Counted from the first letter of the stretch, positions 51,807-60,374 are shown. The stretch: 64,000 bases of DNA from Aureococcus anophagefferens (GCF_000186865.1 NW_008705564.1:446413-510412); one strand, 5' to 3'. Notes: generated by a model from the letters alone, not told the origin. Program-made: numbers and translations.

Positions 51807-53228
51807 GCCACGCGCCCCGCGCGCCAGTCCGCCAGGAGGGCCGCGAGGTCGACGCGGTCGTCCGTCGCGCCCGCGTGGCCCGCGCCGGGGACGACGCGCA
51901 GCGCGCCGCGCGGCACGGCGCGCGCGATGCGCGCCGCCTCCGCCTCCGCGGGCACGCGCAGGTCCGCGGAGCCGGCGACGCAGAGCACGGGGCACGCGAT
52001 GGTCGCCAGAGCGTCGGTCGCCGCGGCCGCGTAGGCCGGCTCGATCCACGCGCGGAGCCGCCACCGGAGGCCGCCGGCACCGCGCGCCGCTCGCCGCGAT
52101 CGCGACGGATTTCCGCGATTTTTGGACGGATCGTTCGCGCTCGGCGCCGCCGTCGCGGCGGACGCGGCGCGGCGTCGCCCGGACCGCGGCGTCGCCCGGA
52201 CCGCGGCGCCGCGTCGACCGCCCGCGCTCGAGCGCGAGCCGCGCGGGCAGCTCGCGCGCGACGCGCCGGACCGTCGTCGCGAGCTGGTCGGAGTCGAGGA
52301 GCTGGTACGCGCTGATCGCGACGACGGCCATCAAAACGAGGTCCGGCGCGTTCAGCGGCGCCTCCCGCGCGCCGCCGAGGGGCGTGTCGGCCCAGGACGT
52401 CGCCGGCGACACCAGGACGAGGCCGTCGACGGCCTTGGACTGTTTCCCGGCCGCGAGCGCGACGCCCGCGCCGATGCTCTCGCCGAGCACGTAGACGTCT
52501 CGGTCCGCGCCCTCCGCGGCGGCGACGACCGCGGCGACGAGCCCGTCGAAGTCGACGCGCGCGTTCGGCGGCACCGCGAGCGCGCGGACCTCGTAGCCCG
52601 TCGCGAGCTCCGGGTACTGCGTCCACGCGGTCACCGCGGAGCCGTCGAGGCCCGGGAGCACGAGGAGCAGCGGTTTGCTCCGGTCGACGGACGAACCGAG
52701 GCCGAACTCGTCGAGCGGGTCGAACCAGCGCGGCCGGCTCGGCGCGGCGACGTAGCGCTGCAGGTTGTCGCCCGCGGCGCCGACGAGGACCTCCGTCGCC
52801 TTTTGCCAGAACGTCCGCCGCGCGGACACCTCGTAGTCGGCCGTCCACACCATCTCGCAGCCGTCGTCCGTTTCCTCGAAGGCCACGACGCCGCGGTGCG
52901 AGCCGTCGACGACGTCGCGCGCGAGGCCCGCGCCGGTCACGCGGTAGCGGAGCGTCGTCCCGGCGGCTTCGTCGAGCGTCTCGCGCAGACCGAGCGGCAG
53001 GATGAGCCGCTCGCGCGGCACGGCGGCGTCCGACGGCTCGCGGAGCAGCAGGCCCGGCAGGCCGCCGCCGCCGGACCAGGTGTAGTCGAGCCAGGCGGCG
53101 CTCGCCGCGGCGGGCGGGACGCTGAGGCTGCGCCGCACCTCGACGTTGACGGCGTGGAGTGCGCGCGCTGATGGCGCGAGCAGCAAGAGGAGCCACATTG
53201 CGAGGGTTGTTGCGTGCACAGCTCGCAC
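51803..53228 (-). CDS. Secreted or organellar alpha/beta hydrolase with N-terminal SRPBCC-like domain, at least two exons
   Basis: Starts at 53228, or 53198 for MWLLLLLAPSARA; signal peptide. Residues ~30-175 look like a polyketide-cyclase/SRPBCC fold (VEVRRSLSVPP, TLRYRVTGAGLARDVVDG, CEMVWTADYEV). Then comes an alpha/beta hydrolase: LLLVLPGLDGSAVTAWTQYP, DVYVLGESIGAGVALAAG (G-E-S-I-G nucleophile elbow), VDGLVLVSPATSW. The end, in another frame, reads RLRAWIEPAYAA, CVAGSADLRVP and VVPGAGHAGATDD (catalytic Asp and His), stop 51803. An intron must lie at roughly 52075-52235. The overall layout resembles plant phytyl ester synthase-like esterases. Its last four bases overlap the stop of the convergent Mad3-like gene. 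Confidence 0.8.
52075..52235 (-). mobile_element. Decayed introner-like intron in the hydrolase gene (ends uncertain)
   Basis: Between the two hydrolase frames the sense strand contains GATCCGTCCAAAAATCGCGGAAATCC, close to the core of both introner families (CGTCCAAAAATCAGCCGAA). It also has a palindrome CGTCGCGATCGCGACG and a 17-bp tandem duplication CCGCGGTCCGGGCGACG. Splice ends and target duplication could not be fixed by eye. Confidence 0.5.
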
Positions 53229-53375
53229 GGAGCTGCCGTCGCTCGGGTGTGCACCGCTCGCACGGAGCCGCTCAGCGCTCGGCTTGCGCAGTGTGCACCG
53301 CTAGCAACGGAGCTCGTCGCTCGGCTTGCGCAGCACCTCTAGCAACGGAGCTGCTCAGCGTGGCCGAGCACATCA
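53213..53375. repeat. Degenerate minisatellite
   Basis: Three to four imperfect units of the kind GTGCACCGCTCGCACGGAGC ... CTCAGCGCTCGGCTTGCGCA, period ~50-60 bp: GCTCGCACGGAGCTG, GCTCGCACGGAGCCG, GCTAGCAACGGAGCTC, TCTAGCAACGGAGCTG. Lies directly upstream of the hydrolase start and may be part of its leader. Confidence 0.75.
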
Positions 53376-53443
53376 GGCGCGGCGTGCAAGTCCGTCTTTG
53401 AACTTGAGTTGAAGTGACCATAACTACAAAACCCGATCGAAGG

Positions 53444-54589
53444 TTACCACCAGTGCGTGGTCGGGTCCCCCGGCGCGACCTGGAAGGCCCGGGGGATGAC
53501 GAGGTCCCGGTGGTCCGCGAGGTGGGCCCAGAGCCGCGCGTCGTGGGGCGCGTAGTACGCCGCGAGCCGCCGCCGCGTCGCGTCGTCCATGGCGTCGCCC
53601 GTGCGCGCCGCGTAGGCCGCGGCCTCGCCCGGCGGCCGCCGCGGCGGCGCGGAGACGTTGTGGAGGTGCGCGGAGACGCGCGCGCGCGTGAGCACGCGCC
53701 GCGCGATCTCGCGGACGTGGGTCGCGTCGTCGTCGAGCGCGGCCGCGGGCACGACGTACAGCGCCTCGCGGGGCAGGTGCCGGTGCCAGGCGAGGAGCTG
53801 GTCCACGTAGTGGCCCACGGCGAGGAGCCGCCGGCCCTCGGCGTCGCCGCGGTCCGAGAGCCAGCCGTCGACCGCGCGCGCGAAGGTGGCGTTCCCGAAG
53901 CGGTCGGGTTGTCGCGAGCGGATCACCGCATACTCGCTGTAGAGGCGCGCCGCGGGGTCGCGGAGCACCGCGAGGAGCGTCGTCCGCGCGAGCGCGCCGT
54001 CGTCGAAGCAGCGGCGCACGCGCGGCGCGGCCCTGGGGTCCCGGAAGTAGGTCGCCGTCGCGTCGACGGCGACGTCGTAGGCGCCGCGCCGCGCCGTCAG
54101 CTTGGAGAAGAGCGACTCGTAGGCGCGGCACCGCGCCTCGTCGTCGCCGAGCGCCGCGTGGCGGTCGTCGTCCCAACGCACGTCGAAGAAGTTCGAGCTC
54201 CGCCCGACGAAGTCCGCGTGGCGGTTCAACGCATCGAACAGCGCCGCGCCGCCGCACTTGACGCAGCCGAGGACCAGCAGCCGCGGCAGGGACGCGCCGG
54301 ACCTTATTTTCGTCGCGTTCGCGGCGTCCGGCGCGCGCGCGGCCGTCGCGCGGCGCGGCGCGTCGGGCCCGCACCACTTGGAGCTCACGCAGCAGCCCAG
54401 AGACCGCTCGCCGCAGCGCGTGTGGGCCTCGAGGAGGCAGAGCGCGACGATGAGCGTCTCGAGGACGCAGATGAGGCGCACGCAGCCCATGGAGTTCGTG
54501 ATGCGACTCAGGCGCGGGAACCGGGTCGGGGCCGGCGCCGCGGGCGCCGGCGTGTCCCGGGGCGCCGTCGCGTCGCGGCGGGCCGTCAT
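53444..54589 (-). CDS. Golgi-type P-loop sulfotransferase (NDST/3-O-like), type II membrane protein
   Basis: 381 residues. Short cytosolic tail of ~33 residues, then one membrane segment (MGCVRLICVLETLIVALCLL), a Cys-containing stem, and the catalytic domain. The 5'-phosphosulfate loop is LPRLLVLGCVKCGGAALFDA (K-x-G-G in place of K-G/S-G-T-T). The 3'-phosphate motif is LLAVLRDPAARLYSEY, with R and S as expected. HADFVGRSSNFFDVRW, LSDRGDAEGRRLLAVGHYVDQL and ALYVVPAAAL match the substrate part of the family. It would transfer sulfate from PAPS to glycans in the Golgi. The second GT/T of the P-loop is replaced by A, which may lower PAPS affinity. Second sulfotransferase in the window, unrelated in detail to the one at 38 kb. 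Confidence 0.85.
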   Translation of the reverse strand: MTARRDATAPRDTPAPAAPAPTRFPRLSRITNSMGCVRLICVLETLIVALCLLEAHTRCGERSLGCCVSSKWCGPDAPRRATAARAPDAANATKIRSGASLPRLLVLGCVKCGGAALFDALNRHADFVGRSSNFFDVRWDDDRHAALGDDEARCRAYESLFSKLTARRGAYDVAVDATATYFRDPRAAPRVRRCFDDGALARTTLLAVLRDPAARLYSEYAVIRSRQPDRFGNATFARAVDGWLSDRGDAEGRRLLAVGHYVDQLLAWHRHLPREALYVVPAAALDDDATHVREIARRVLTRARVSAHLHNVSAPPRRPPGEAAAYAARTGDAMDDATRRRLAAYYAPHDARLWAHLADHRDLVIPRAFQVAPGDPTTHWW

Positions 54590-54721
54590 GGCGATGAACG
54601 CGAATTCGGCACCTCGTTAGAGCATCACGTTAAGCACGCCATCGGTGACGAAGGTAAAGGGAAACAACCCTAAAAAATATATCCGAGTGCAACACTTGGC
54701 GCAGCCCGGCGTCATCTAATT

Positions 54722-56176
54722 ATGGCGCGGCCTCGGGCCATGCTGGCGGCCGCGCTGCTGGCGGCCGCGGCCGCGGCGCTGGAGACGCCGACGGCGAACA
54801 TCAGCATGTTTAAAAGGACCCATGCGAGCTGCCGCGCCTTCGACGACGGCGAATTCGTCGCCTGGAAGCTGGGCATGGTCGTGAGCGTGAACGTGACCTA
54901 CTACTGCAACGCCGGCACGCAGTTCATGACGCTGAAGCCCTGCGCCGAGCGCGTCGTCGCGACGGTCCTGGCGAACTTCGAGTTCCACTACTACCAGGGC
55001 CACGTGACGCCCCAGAAAGAAATCACGACCTGCGACTTCGCCGACGGCTTCGTCGCCGCGAACGACTTTTCCGACCCGACGTTCGCGTGGAGCGAGTGGA
55101 CGGCACAGGGCAGCTCCCACTACGTGCCGACGCTCGACACGCACCTCAAGCTCTGGGGCTCGTCGGGCGTGTCCTACCTGGGCCGCCGGTATACGGACGC
55201 CGACGGCGCCGTCGTCTACAGCGCGCGCGTCGTCGTTCCCGGCAGCGGCCACGTCGTCGAGCTCGTGACGGGCAACGTCTCGTCCGCGAACGCGGGCACC
55301 TTCGCGGCCTACGGCGCGGGCGAGTGCGGCGGCGCGAACGAGCTCGCGACGACGATCGCGGAGATGGACGACGCGTGGACCGCGCAGGGCGGCACGTTGG
55401 TCAATTTGTTCGGCCTGCCGGACCTGCTGCCCCTGCGCATCACGCAGCCGTCGACGGACGCCGCCGCCATCCCGGAGTTTCTCGAGGCCCACAGCGACCA
55501 GCACCTCGGCGCGTCGACGTTCTCGCACGAGACCGACGCGGAATCGTGCACGTGGACGCGCTCGCTGCTCAACATCGACGCGACGCTCGCGGGCTGGGCC
55601 ATGGAGGTCGTGTCGATCCACAACCGCCGCGCGGCGAAGCGGGGCTACAACGTGAGTTTCTTCGCGTCGTACGTGACGGAGGCGCAGGACGAGTTGATCG
55701 CGTGCAACACGGGCTACGCGCGCTACGTCGACAACCACATCGGCGTGTCCCTGGGCGGGCCCGACTCGCTGAGCCTCGACGCGAACGCGGAGTCGCTCTG
55801 CCGGAACGACGTCGGCTTCCACAACGGCAACGACTCCTACGACTGGGGCAGCAACTGGTGCCGCGGCGCGTCCGGTCTAGGCGTCGAGTTCCAGGGCAAC
55901 TTCGACTGGACGTTCTTCCACCCGGAGCTCGTGGACCCGCTGGACTACTGCGCGAAGCTCGGCTCGGGCGACTCCATGGACTTCTGCCCCTACAACATGA
56001 CGGCGATCAAGGCGTCCTCGCCGGAGACGTGGTGGGAGGAGAACTGGATGCTCGTCGCGGTGCTCGCGGCCGTCGCGGTCTTCTGCTGCTGCGCCGCGGG
56101 CGTCCTCGCCTACTGCTGCGGCTGGTGCGCCTGCTGCGGCGGCGACGCCGCCGCCGCGGGCTACGCGCGGTTGTAA
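54722..56176 (+). CDS. Type I membrane protein of unknown function
   Basis: 484 residues. Signal peptide MLAAALLAAAAAALETP; luminal or extracellular domain with many aromatic residues, about ten Cys and NVT, NVS, NDS, NMT glycosylation sites; one membrane segment near the end (WMLVAVLAAVAVFCCCAAGVL) and a Cys-rich juxtamembrane tail (CCGWCACCGG) that may be palmitoylated, ending GYARL. Motifs of note: CTWTRSLLNIDATL, VVSIHNRRAAKRGYNVS, YARYVDNHIGVSLGGPDS, WGSNWCRGASGLGVEFQGNF. No family recognised. Upstream 54650-54720 is AT-rich with AAAAAATATATCC, a possible promoter. Confidence 0.8.
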   Translation: MARPRAMLAAALLAAAAAALETPTANISMFKRTHASCRAFDDGEFVAWKLGMVVSVNVTYYCNAGTQFMTLKPCAERVVATVLANFEFHYYQGHVTPQKEITTCDFADGFVAANDFSDPTFAWSEWTAQGSSHYVPTLDTHLKLWGSSGVSYLGRRYTDADGAVVYSARVVVPGSGHVVELVTGNVSSANAGTFAAYGAGECGGANELATTIAEMDDAWTAQGGTLVNLFGLPDLLPLRITQPSTDAAAIPEFLEAHSDQHLGASTFSHETDAESCTWTRSLLNIDATLAGWAMEVVSIHNRRAAKRGYNVSFFASYVTEAQDELIACNTGYARYVDNHIGVSLGGPDSLSLDANAESLCRNDVGFHNGNDSYDWGSNWCRGASGLGVEFQGNFDWTFFHPELVDPLDYCAKLGSGDSMDFCPYNMTAIKASSPETWWEENWMLVAVLAAVAVFCCCAAGVLAYCCGWCACCGGDAAAAGYARL

Positions 56177-56254
56177 CAGTGGGGGCCCAGGAGTCGTCCG
56201 TGCCCGCAGGGGGGCGGGCCGCCTTAGCACGGAAAGTCTACTGCGGCAGTTGGC

Positions 56255-57213
56255 TTAGGACGCCCGGGGCTTCGCCCAGACCGTCGCGAGGAACGCCTTC
56301 GACGAGCCGCGGTAGTACGAGTCCGCGAGCGCAAAGCCCGCGGCCTCGCACGCGGCGTTCCAGGACGCCTCGCTGAGCCAGCAGACCCAGGACCGCGTCG
56401 ACGGCGTCCGGCCCTGGGTCCAGCCCTCCTTGTCCTCGCCGAAGCCGTGGGCGTTGGAGCAGAAGAAGCGCCCGCCGGGCTTGAGGCACGCGCGGATGCG
56501 CGCGAGGAGCTCGGCGAGGTGCTCGCGCGGCACGTGGAAGAGGGACGCGTTCGCGAAGACGCCGTCGAAGGTCTCCGGCGGGAGCCGGAGGTCGCACAGG
56601 TCCTGCTCGAGGACCGTCGCGGCCGGCGCCGCGCCTGGGCAGGACAAGAGAGCGAAATTCCCAACTTCAAAGGCTCCTAGCTCGGCCGGTTTCCACTCGT
56701 TTCGGCTGATTTTTGGACGAGCGATCATCTCTCGGAACGGTCTCGAAGCGTGGATGCTTTTTCCGGAACGCGCGCGCGCGGAACACTCACGTTGAAGCGA
56801 CGTTGAATCACCCTTGTCCTGCCCGGCGCCGCGCGGCGCGCGAGCTCGCAGAACGCGGCGGAGCCCTCGACGCCCCAGGCGTCGCAGCCGCGCGCGAGGA
56901 ACGTGACGAGGTCGCGGCCGCCCGCGCAGCCGAGGTCCACGACCGTGAGCTTCGCGCCGGGCTGGGCGCGCTCCAGCGGGACCAATAGAGCGTCGATGTT
57001 TTGCGAGACGTCGTGGTCTTTGTTGCCGGCGTCGAAGGCCGCCGCGATGGCGTCGTAGTCGGCGATCGTGGCGGCGGATTTTTGGAACGCTGCCATCGCA
57101 CTCATGTCGAGTCGTCGAGCGCTGCGCGGACGCTGCAGCGCCGATGCGGAGGCGACGAGCGCGAGCGCGATCAGCATCGCATGCTTGCGGCAAATAAACT
57201 TCATCGCCGACAT
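56255..57213 (-). CDS. SAM-dependent methyltransferase with organelle leader, two exons
   Basis: Exons 57213-56835 and 56634-56255, 252 residues (249 from ATG 57204). Leader KFICRKHAMLIALALVASASA-LQ resembles a plastid bipartite signal with an ASA-L cleavage motif, followed by Arg-rich RPRSARRL. Motif I VVDLGCAGGRDLVTF, motif II around GCDAWGVEGS, then across the intron ELARRAAPAATVLEQDL, FDGVFANASLFHVPREHL, LKPGGRFFCSNAHGFGED, and a final strand SSKAFLATVWAKP. This is a class I Rossmann methyltransferase of the small-molecule (methyltransferase 11) type. Substrate unknown. The intron is introner copy 7, with a GC donor. Confidence 0.88.
56635..56834 (-). mobile_element. Introner element copy 7 (family 1), methyltransferase intron
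   Basis: 200-bp intron. Target duplication CGCCGCGC at 56627-56634 and 56827-56834. Donor GC from the duplication, acceptor CTGCCCAG from the element. Orientation B. The best-preserved copy: ends CTGGGCAGGACAAGAG and (reverse complement of the other end) CCGGGCAGGACAAGGG differ at two positions. Confidence 0.95.
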
Positions 57214-58071
57214 TTTCTTTTTAGTTGCACCGTCACGATGGCTTGACGTCTTGACACTGCCAAGCAGCCGCCGCTCGATCATTTGTCCGTCACTACGGAG
57301 AGCTCCAAATCTGGACCTCGTCTTCGGCGGCCGGCGGCGTCCCGACGGCGAGCTTGCCGCCCGAGTCGCAGCAAGCTGCTTGGCACGAGCCTCGGAGGGG
57401 TTATGACGCAGCGTCGGACGCAAAGAGCGCGTCAAATTTCGTCGCGAAACGCGCGAGAGGGCGGAGAATTCGATGGTCGGGATGTGGGTGACCGCCGGGG
57501 CCAAGAGCGCGTCGGCATGGGGTCCGTTATTCAGGGGACCCATACAAACTACGTTCGGGATCTTCCCGCGAGGGCATATGCGAGCCTCACCTGAATTTAG
57601 ATGCCCATCTTCGGCCCGAACTGCACCTCGGAAGTGCGGGCGCGGAGTGCGGTGCGGGGCTGCCCCATGAGCGAATCCGGCATGCGCCAGCCCAAAGCGC
57701 GGCTTCGACAGCCTTCGGTCATGGTTTGATCGAATGGGAAGCGCTCGATGCGGTGGGCGAGGTCGATGACGACCCGCGGACTGCGAAAACCCGGCTCGTC
57801 GTGCAAAACGACCTATAAATCGACCGATCTCTGCATGTGCGATGGCTGAAACAATCGGGTCTCGATGGTAGCGCCAAGGGTTATGCATGCCTCGGGCGTC
57901 CTAGCCGCGCCAACCCCCATCGCCGCCCCCTCCATGGCGAAAAGTGGGCTAGAAATGGTCACCCCATAAGCTAGCGGAACCAAATACATACAGCGAGCCG
58001 GCTCGGGGTTGCTTGGCAGAGCGGCGCTTGAGCATGGCTTGATTCTGATGCCCGCGACGCACCGCGATCTC
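57214..58071. other. 858-bp intergenic region
   Basis: Lower GC than the genes. Several short open frames show no protein-like composition. CTATAAAT at ~57812 lies ~260 bp before the next plus-strand ATG and could be a TATA box. No RNA gene recognised. Confidence 0.4.
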
Positions 58072-59899
58072 ATGGCATGCTCGAAGCGATGCACGGCGAT
58101 GTGCTGCGCGCTGCTCGTCGCCTGCACATCATCGCTCGCATTAACACCGGCGATGCTCGCCCTCGCGCCGGCGCAGACGAAAAACACGCTGCGCTTCGAG
58201 CAGATGTGCCAGCGCTTCGCGTCGCATCCCGCGTCGACGCTCGCGCGCGTCGACGGCGAGCGGAAGCGGCTGCTCTGCCGCGCGGCGTCGTCGGCGCTGG
58301 CGGACGACCGCGTCGTCGGCGCCGTCGCGATCCTCTACGAGGATCTCGCGCCCGTGCGCATCGCCGGCGACCTCATCTTCAAGAAGCTCGAGTCCGCCGT
58401 CGACAAGGCCGCGGCCCGGGCGCCGCCGCCGGCGGGCCACGACGGCGGCGCGATCCCGGCGCCGGACGGCCCGGCGCTCGAGGCGGCCATCGTCGCCGCG
58501 CTCGCCGGCTGGCCGGACGACGTCGCCGCGGCGACGGCGCGGCGGCTCGCGGGCGACGCGGCGCGGACGCACGCGGCCCTGGCCGGGGGGCGGCGCGCCT
58601 TCGACGCCGTGGATATCGCCGGCCGCGGCGCGCTCGACGCGGACGCGCTGGAACGGCTGGGGACCGCGGTGCGGTCCTTCGGGCAATGCGCGGACCTGTG
58701 CCGAATTCAAATCTTCAACTCGACTTCAATGTGAGCGTACGCGAATGTTTCGACGCAACTTCTTCGACTGTGCTTCGAGAACACGATGAGAGCAATCGAT
58801 TCGTCCAAAAATCAGCCGAATCGACTTCGATTTGACCGAGCTAGAGAATTCTCAAGTTTGGTCAGGACCACCCAAACCAGCGGTTGAATTCGGCACAGGC
58901 GCGGACTGCACGTGCGAGAAGCGCGGCTCCTGCGCGTCCGTGACGTCGCTCATGGAGGAGGTCGAGGCCGAGGACGGTTTGGTCTTCTCCGACTTCATGC
59001 TCGGGTATCTAGAAAAATTCCCGGACTCGCGGCTCCTGGGCGACCGCAACGACGCGCTCGTCGACGAGCTCCTGGGCGCGTCCGCGGACGCGGCCGCGGC
59101 GCCGCGGCCCGCGCCGGCGTCCGACGCCGGGCGCAAGTTCGAGGCCATGGTCGACGAGGTCCGCGCCTGGGCCGCCGCCGAGGGCACGCTCGAGCGCGCG
59201 GACGAGGTGAACCCGCGCCTGGCCATCGTCCTCGAGGGCTGCTTCGCGGGCGTGGAGAACGACGAGGTCACGGCGGCGTTCCGCGTCGTCTTCGAGGACT
59301 ACGTCGCCTTCCGGCTCGCGGGAAGACTCATCTTCAAACTCATGAAGAAGCTCGTCGGCGCGGCGCCCGAGGAGGCGCCGGCGGCCGTCGCCGACGCGGC
59401 GCCGGCGGCCGCGGCGGCGGCCGCCGAGGAGGCGGCGGACGCGGTCGCCGAGGACGCGCCGGCGGTCGCCGCCGCGGACGCGGCCGTCGCCTCCGTGCCG
59501 CCGCCGCCGGACGCGACCGTCGCCTCCGCGCCGCCGCCGCCGGACGCGGCCGCCGCCTTCGCGCCGCCGCCGCCGGACGCGTTGCTCGCCGAGACGCGGA
59601 AGACGGGCGTCGGGAGGCCGCTCTTCGACAAGGCGACGGCCGACGCGGCCGACGCGGCGCTGGACGAGGCCGTTCCCGACGACGCGCTGGACGAGGCATT
59701 TCCCGCGGCCCCCACGAGCGCGTTCGAACAGGATGTGGACGAGGAAGACTACGTCGTCGACGAGCATCGCGAGGACGACGCGCCGTCGTTCCCGCTGCGC
59801 CTGTCCCTCCCGCGGCGGCCGCGGTTCCCGCGGCGGCTCTGGCGGTCCGTCAAGAGCCGCATCCGTCGCGTCCTCGCGCGCCTCCGCCGCCAGTCGTGA
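58072..59899 (+). CDS. Secreted EF-hand-like protein with an internal duplication, two exons
   Basis: Exons 58072-58687 and 58899-59899, 538 residues from ATG 58072; the frame opens at 58009. Signal peptide MCCALLVACTSSLALTPAML. Two related ~50-residue units occur: first VGAVAILYEDLAPVRIAGDL then IFKKLESAV (near 75-110); second AAFRVVFEDYVAFRLAGRLI then FKLMKKLV (near 335-370). Between them are EF-hand-like stretches RAFDAVDIAGRGALDADALE and, across the intron, FGQCADCTCEKRGS then EVEAEDGLVFSDFMLGYL. An Ala/Pro-rich tract with three SAPPPPDA-like repeats and a very basic end RRLWRSVKSRIRRVLARLRR follow. Family not recognised. The intron belongs to the second introner family and has a GC donor. 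Confidence 0.75.
58688..58898 (+). mobile_element. Introner element, family 2 copy 2
   Basis: 211-bp intron. Perfect target duplication GCGCGGAC at 58688-58695 and 58899-58906. The element, 58696-58898, has a perfect 15-bp terminal inverted repeat CTGTGCCGAATTCAA. Donor GC from the duplication, acceptor CACAG from the element. Core GATTCGTCCAAAAATCAGCCGAATCG. Joining gives SFGQCADCTCEKRG in frame. Confidence 0.95.
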
Positions 59900-59984
59900 T
59901 CCCTGTGTCCCTAACTCTCGCATCGCCGCCGGCGGCTCCGGAGGTCCCCCCGAACGGACGACCCGCGATTTACCCCCGACCCTC

Positions 59985-60374
59985 CTAGAACGACGCCTCG
60001 ATGCGCTTCTTGATGGTCGGCAGCAGCTTCATGTGCTTGTCGAGCGCGCCGTTGACGCAGGACTCGAAGGCGCCCTGCATCTTCGCCTGGTCCTTGTAGC
60101 CGTAGTCCTTGACCTCGTCCTGGCACGCCATCGCCGCGCGCTGCAGCCGTTGCTGGAACTCGCCGAGCTCCTGCTGCATGACGGCGGACGCGCGCTGCTC
60201 CGGCGCGCCGGCGCGCTGGACGCACTGCTGGTAGGCCGCGGCCGTGCCGAGGTCGCAGCACTTGGCCATGGCGAGGAAGGCGCTCTTGCGCATGGGCATG
60301 AGGTGCGACTTGTCGATGCCCGTGACGAGGTCATCGACGCTGCGCTGCAGCGCCTGCTGCTTCTGTTCCGCCAT
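59985..60374 (-). CDS. FAM136A: FAM136A homologue (DUF842), mitochondrial intermembrane-space type
   Basis: 129 residues, close to the 138 of the human protein. Aligned features: ALQRSVDDLVTGIDKSHLMP, FLAMAKCCDLG, AAYQQCVQRAGAP, ELGEFQQRLQRAAMACQDEV, KMQGAFESCVNGALDKHMKL, LLPTIKKRIEA. FAM136A is an intermembrane-space protein with two helical hairpins of CX3C type. Here each CX3C has only one Cys: AMAKC, CVQRA, AAMAC and CVNGA, so the outer Cys of each hairpin is lost and the inner kept. Single exon. Start is the only ATG before the conserved helix. Its promoter region to the right has no recognised gene. Confidence 0.92.
   Translation of the reverse strand: MAEQKQQALQRSVDDLVTGIDKSHLMPMRKSAFLAMAKCCDLGTAAAYQQCVQRAGAPEQRASAVMQQELGEFQQRLQRAAMACQDEVKDYGYKDQAKMQGAFESCVNGALDKHMKLLPTIKKRIEASF

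Noticed and set aside
50235..52070. Continuation of the hydrolase minus-strand frame through the Mad3-like gene
   Set aside because: After ~52200 the frame loses hydrolase similarity and becomes Arg-rich; the true C-terminus with the catalytic His lies in another frame ending at 51803.
5001..58898. CRISPR-like interpretation of the dispersed ~190-bp repeats
   Set aside because: Copies are far apart, within genes, flanked by target duplications and splice-competent; no array structure and the genome is eukaryotic.
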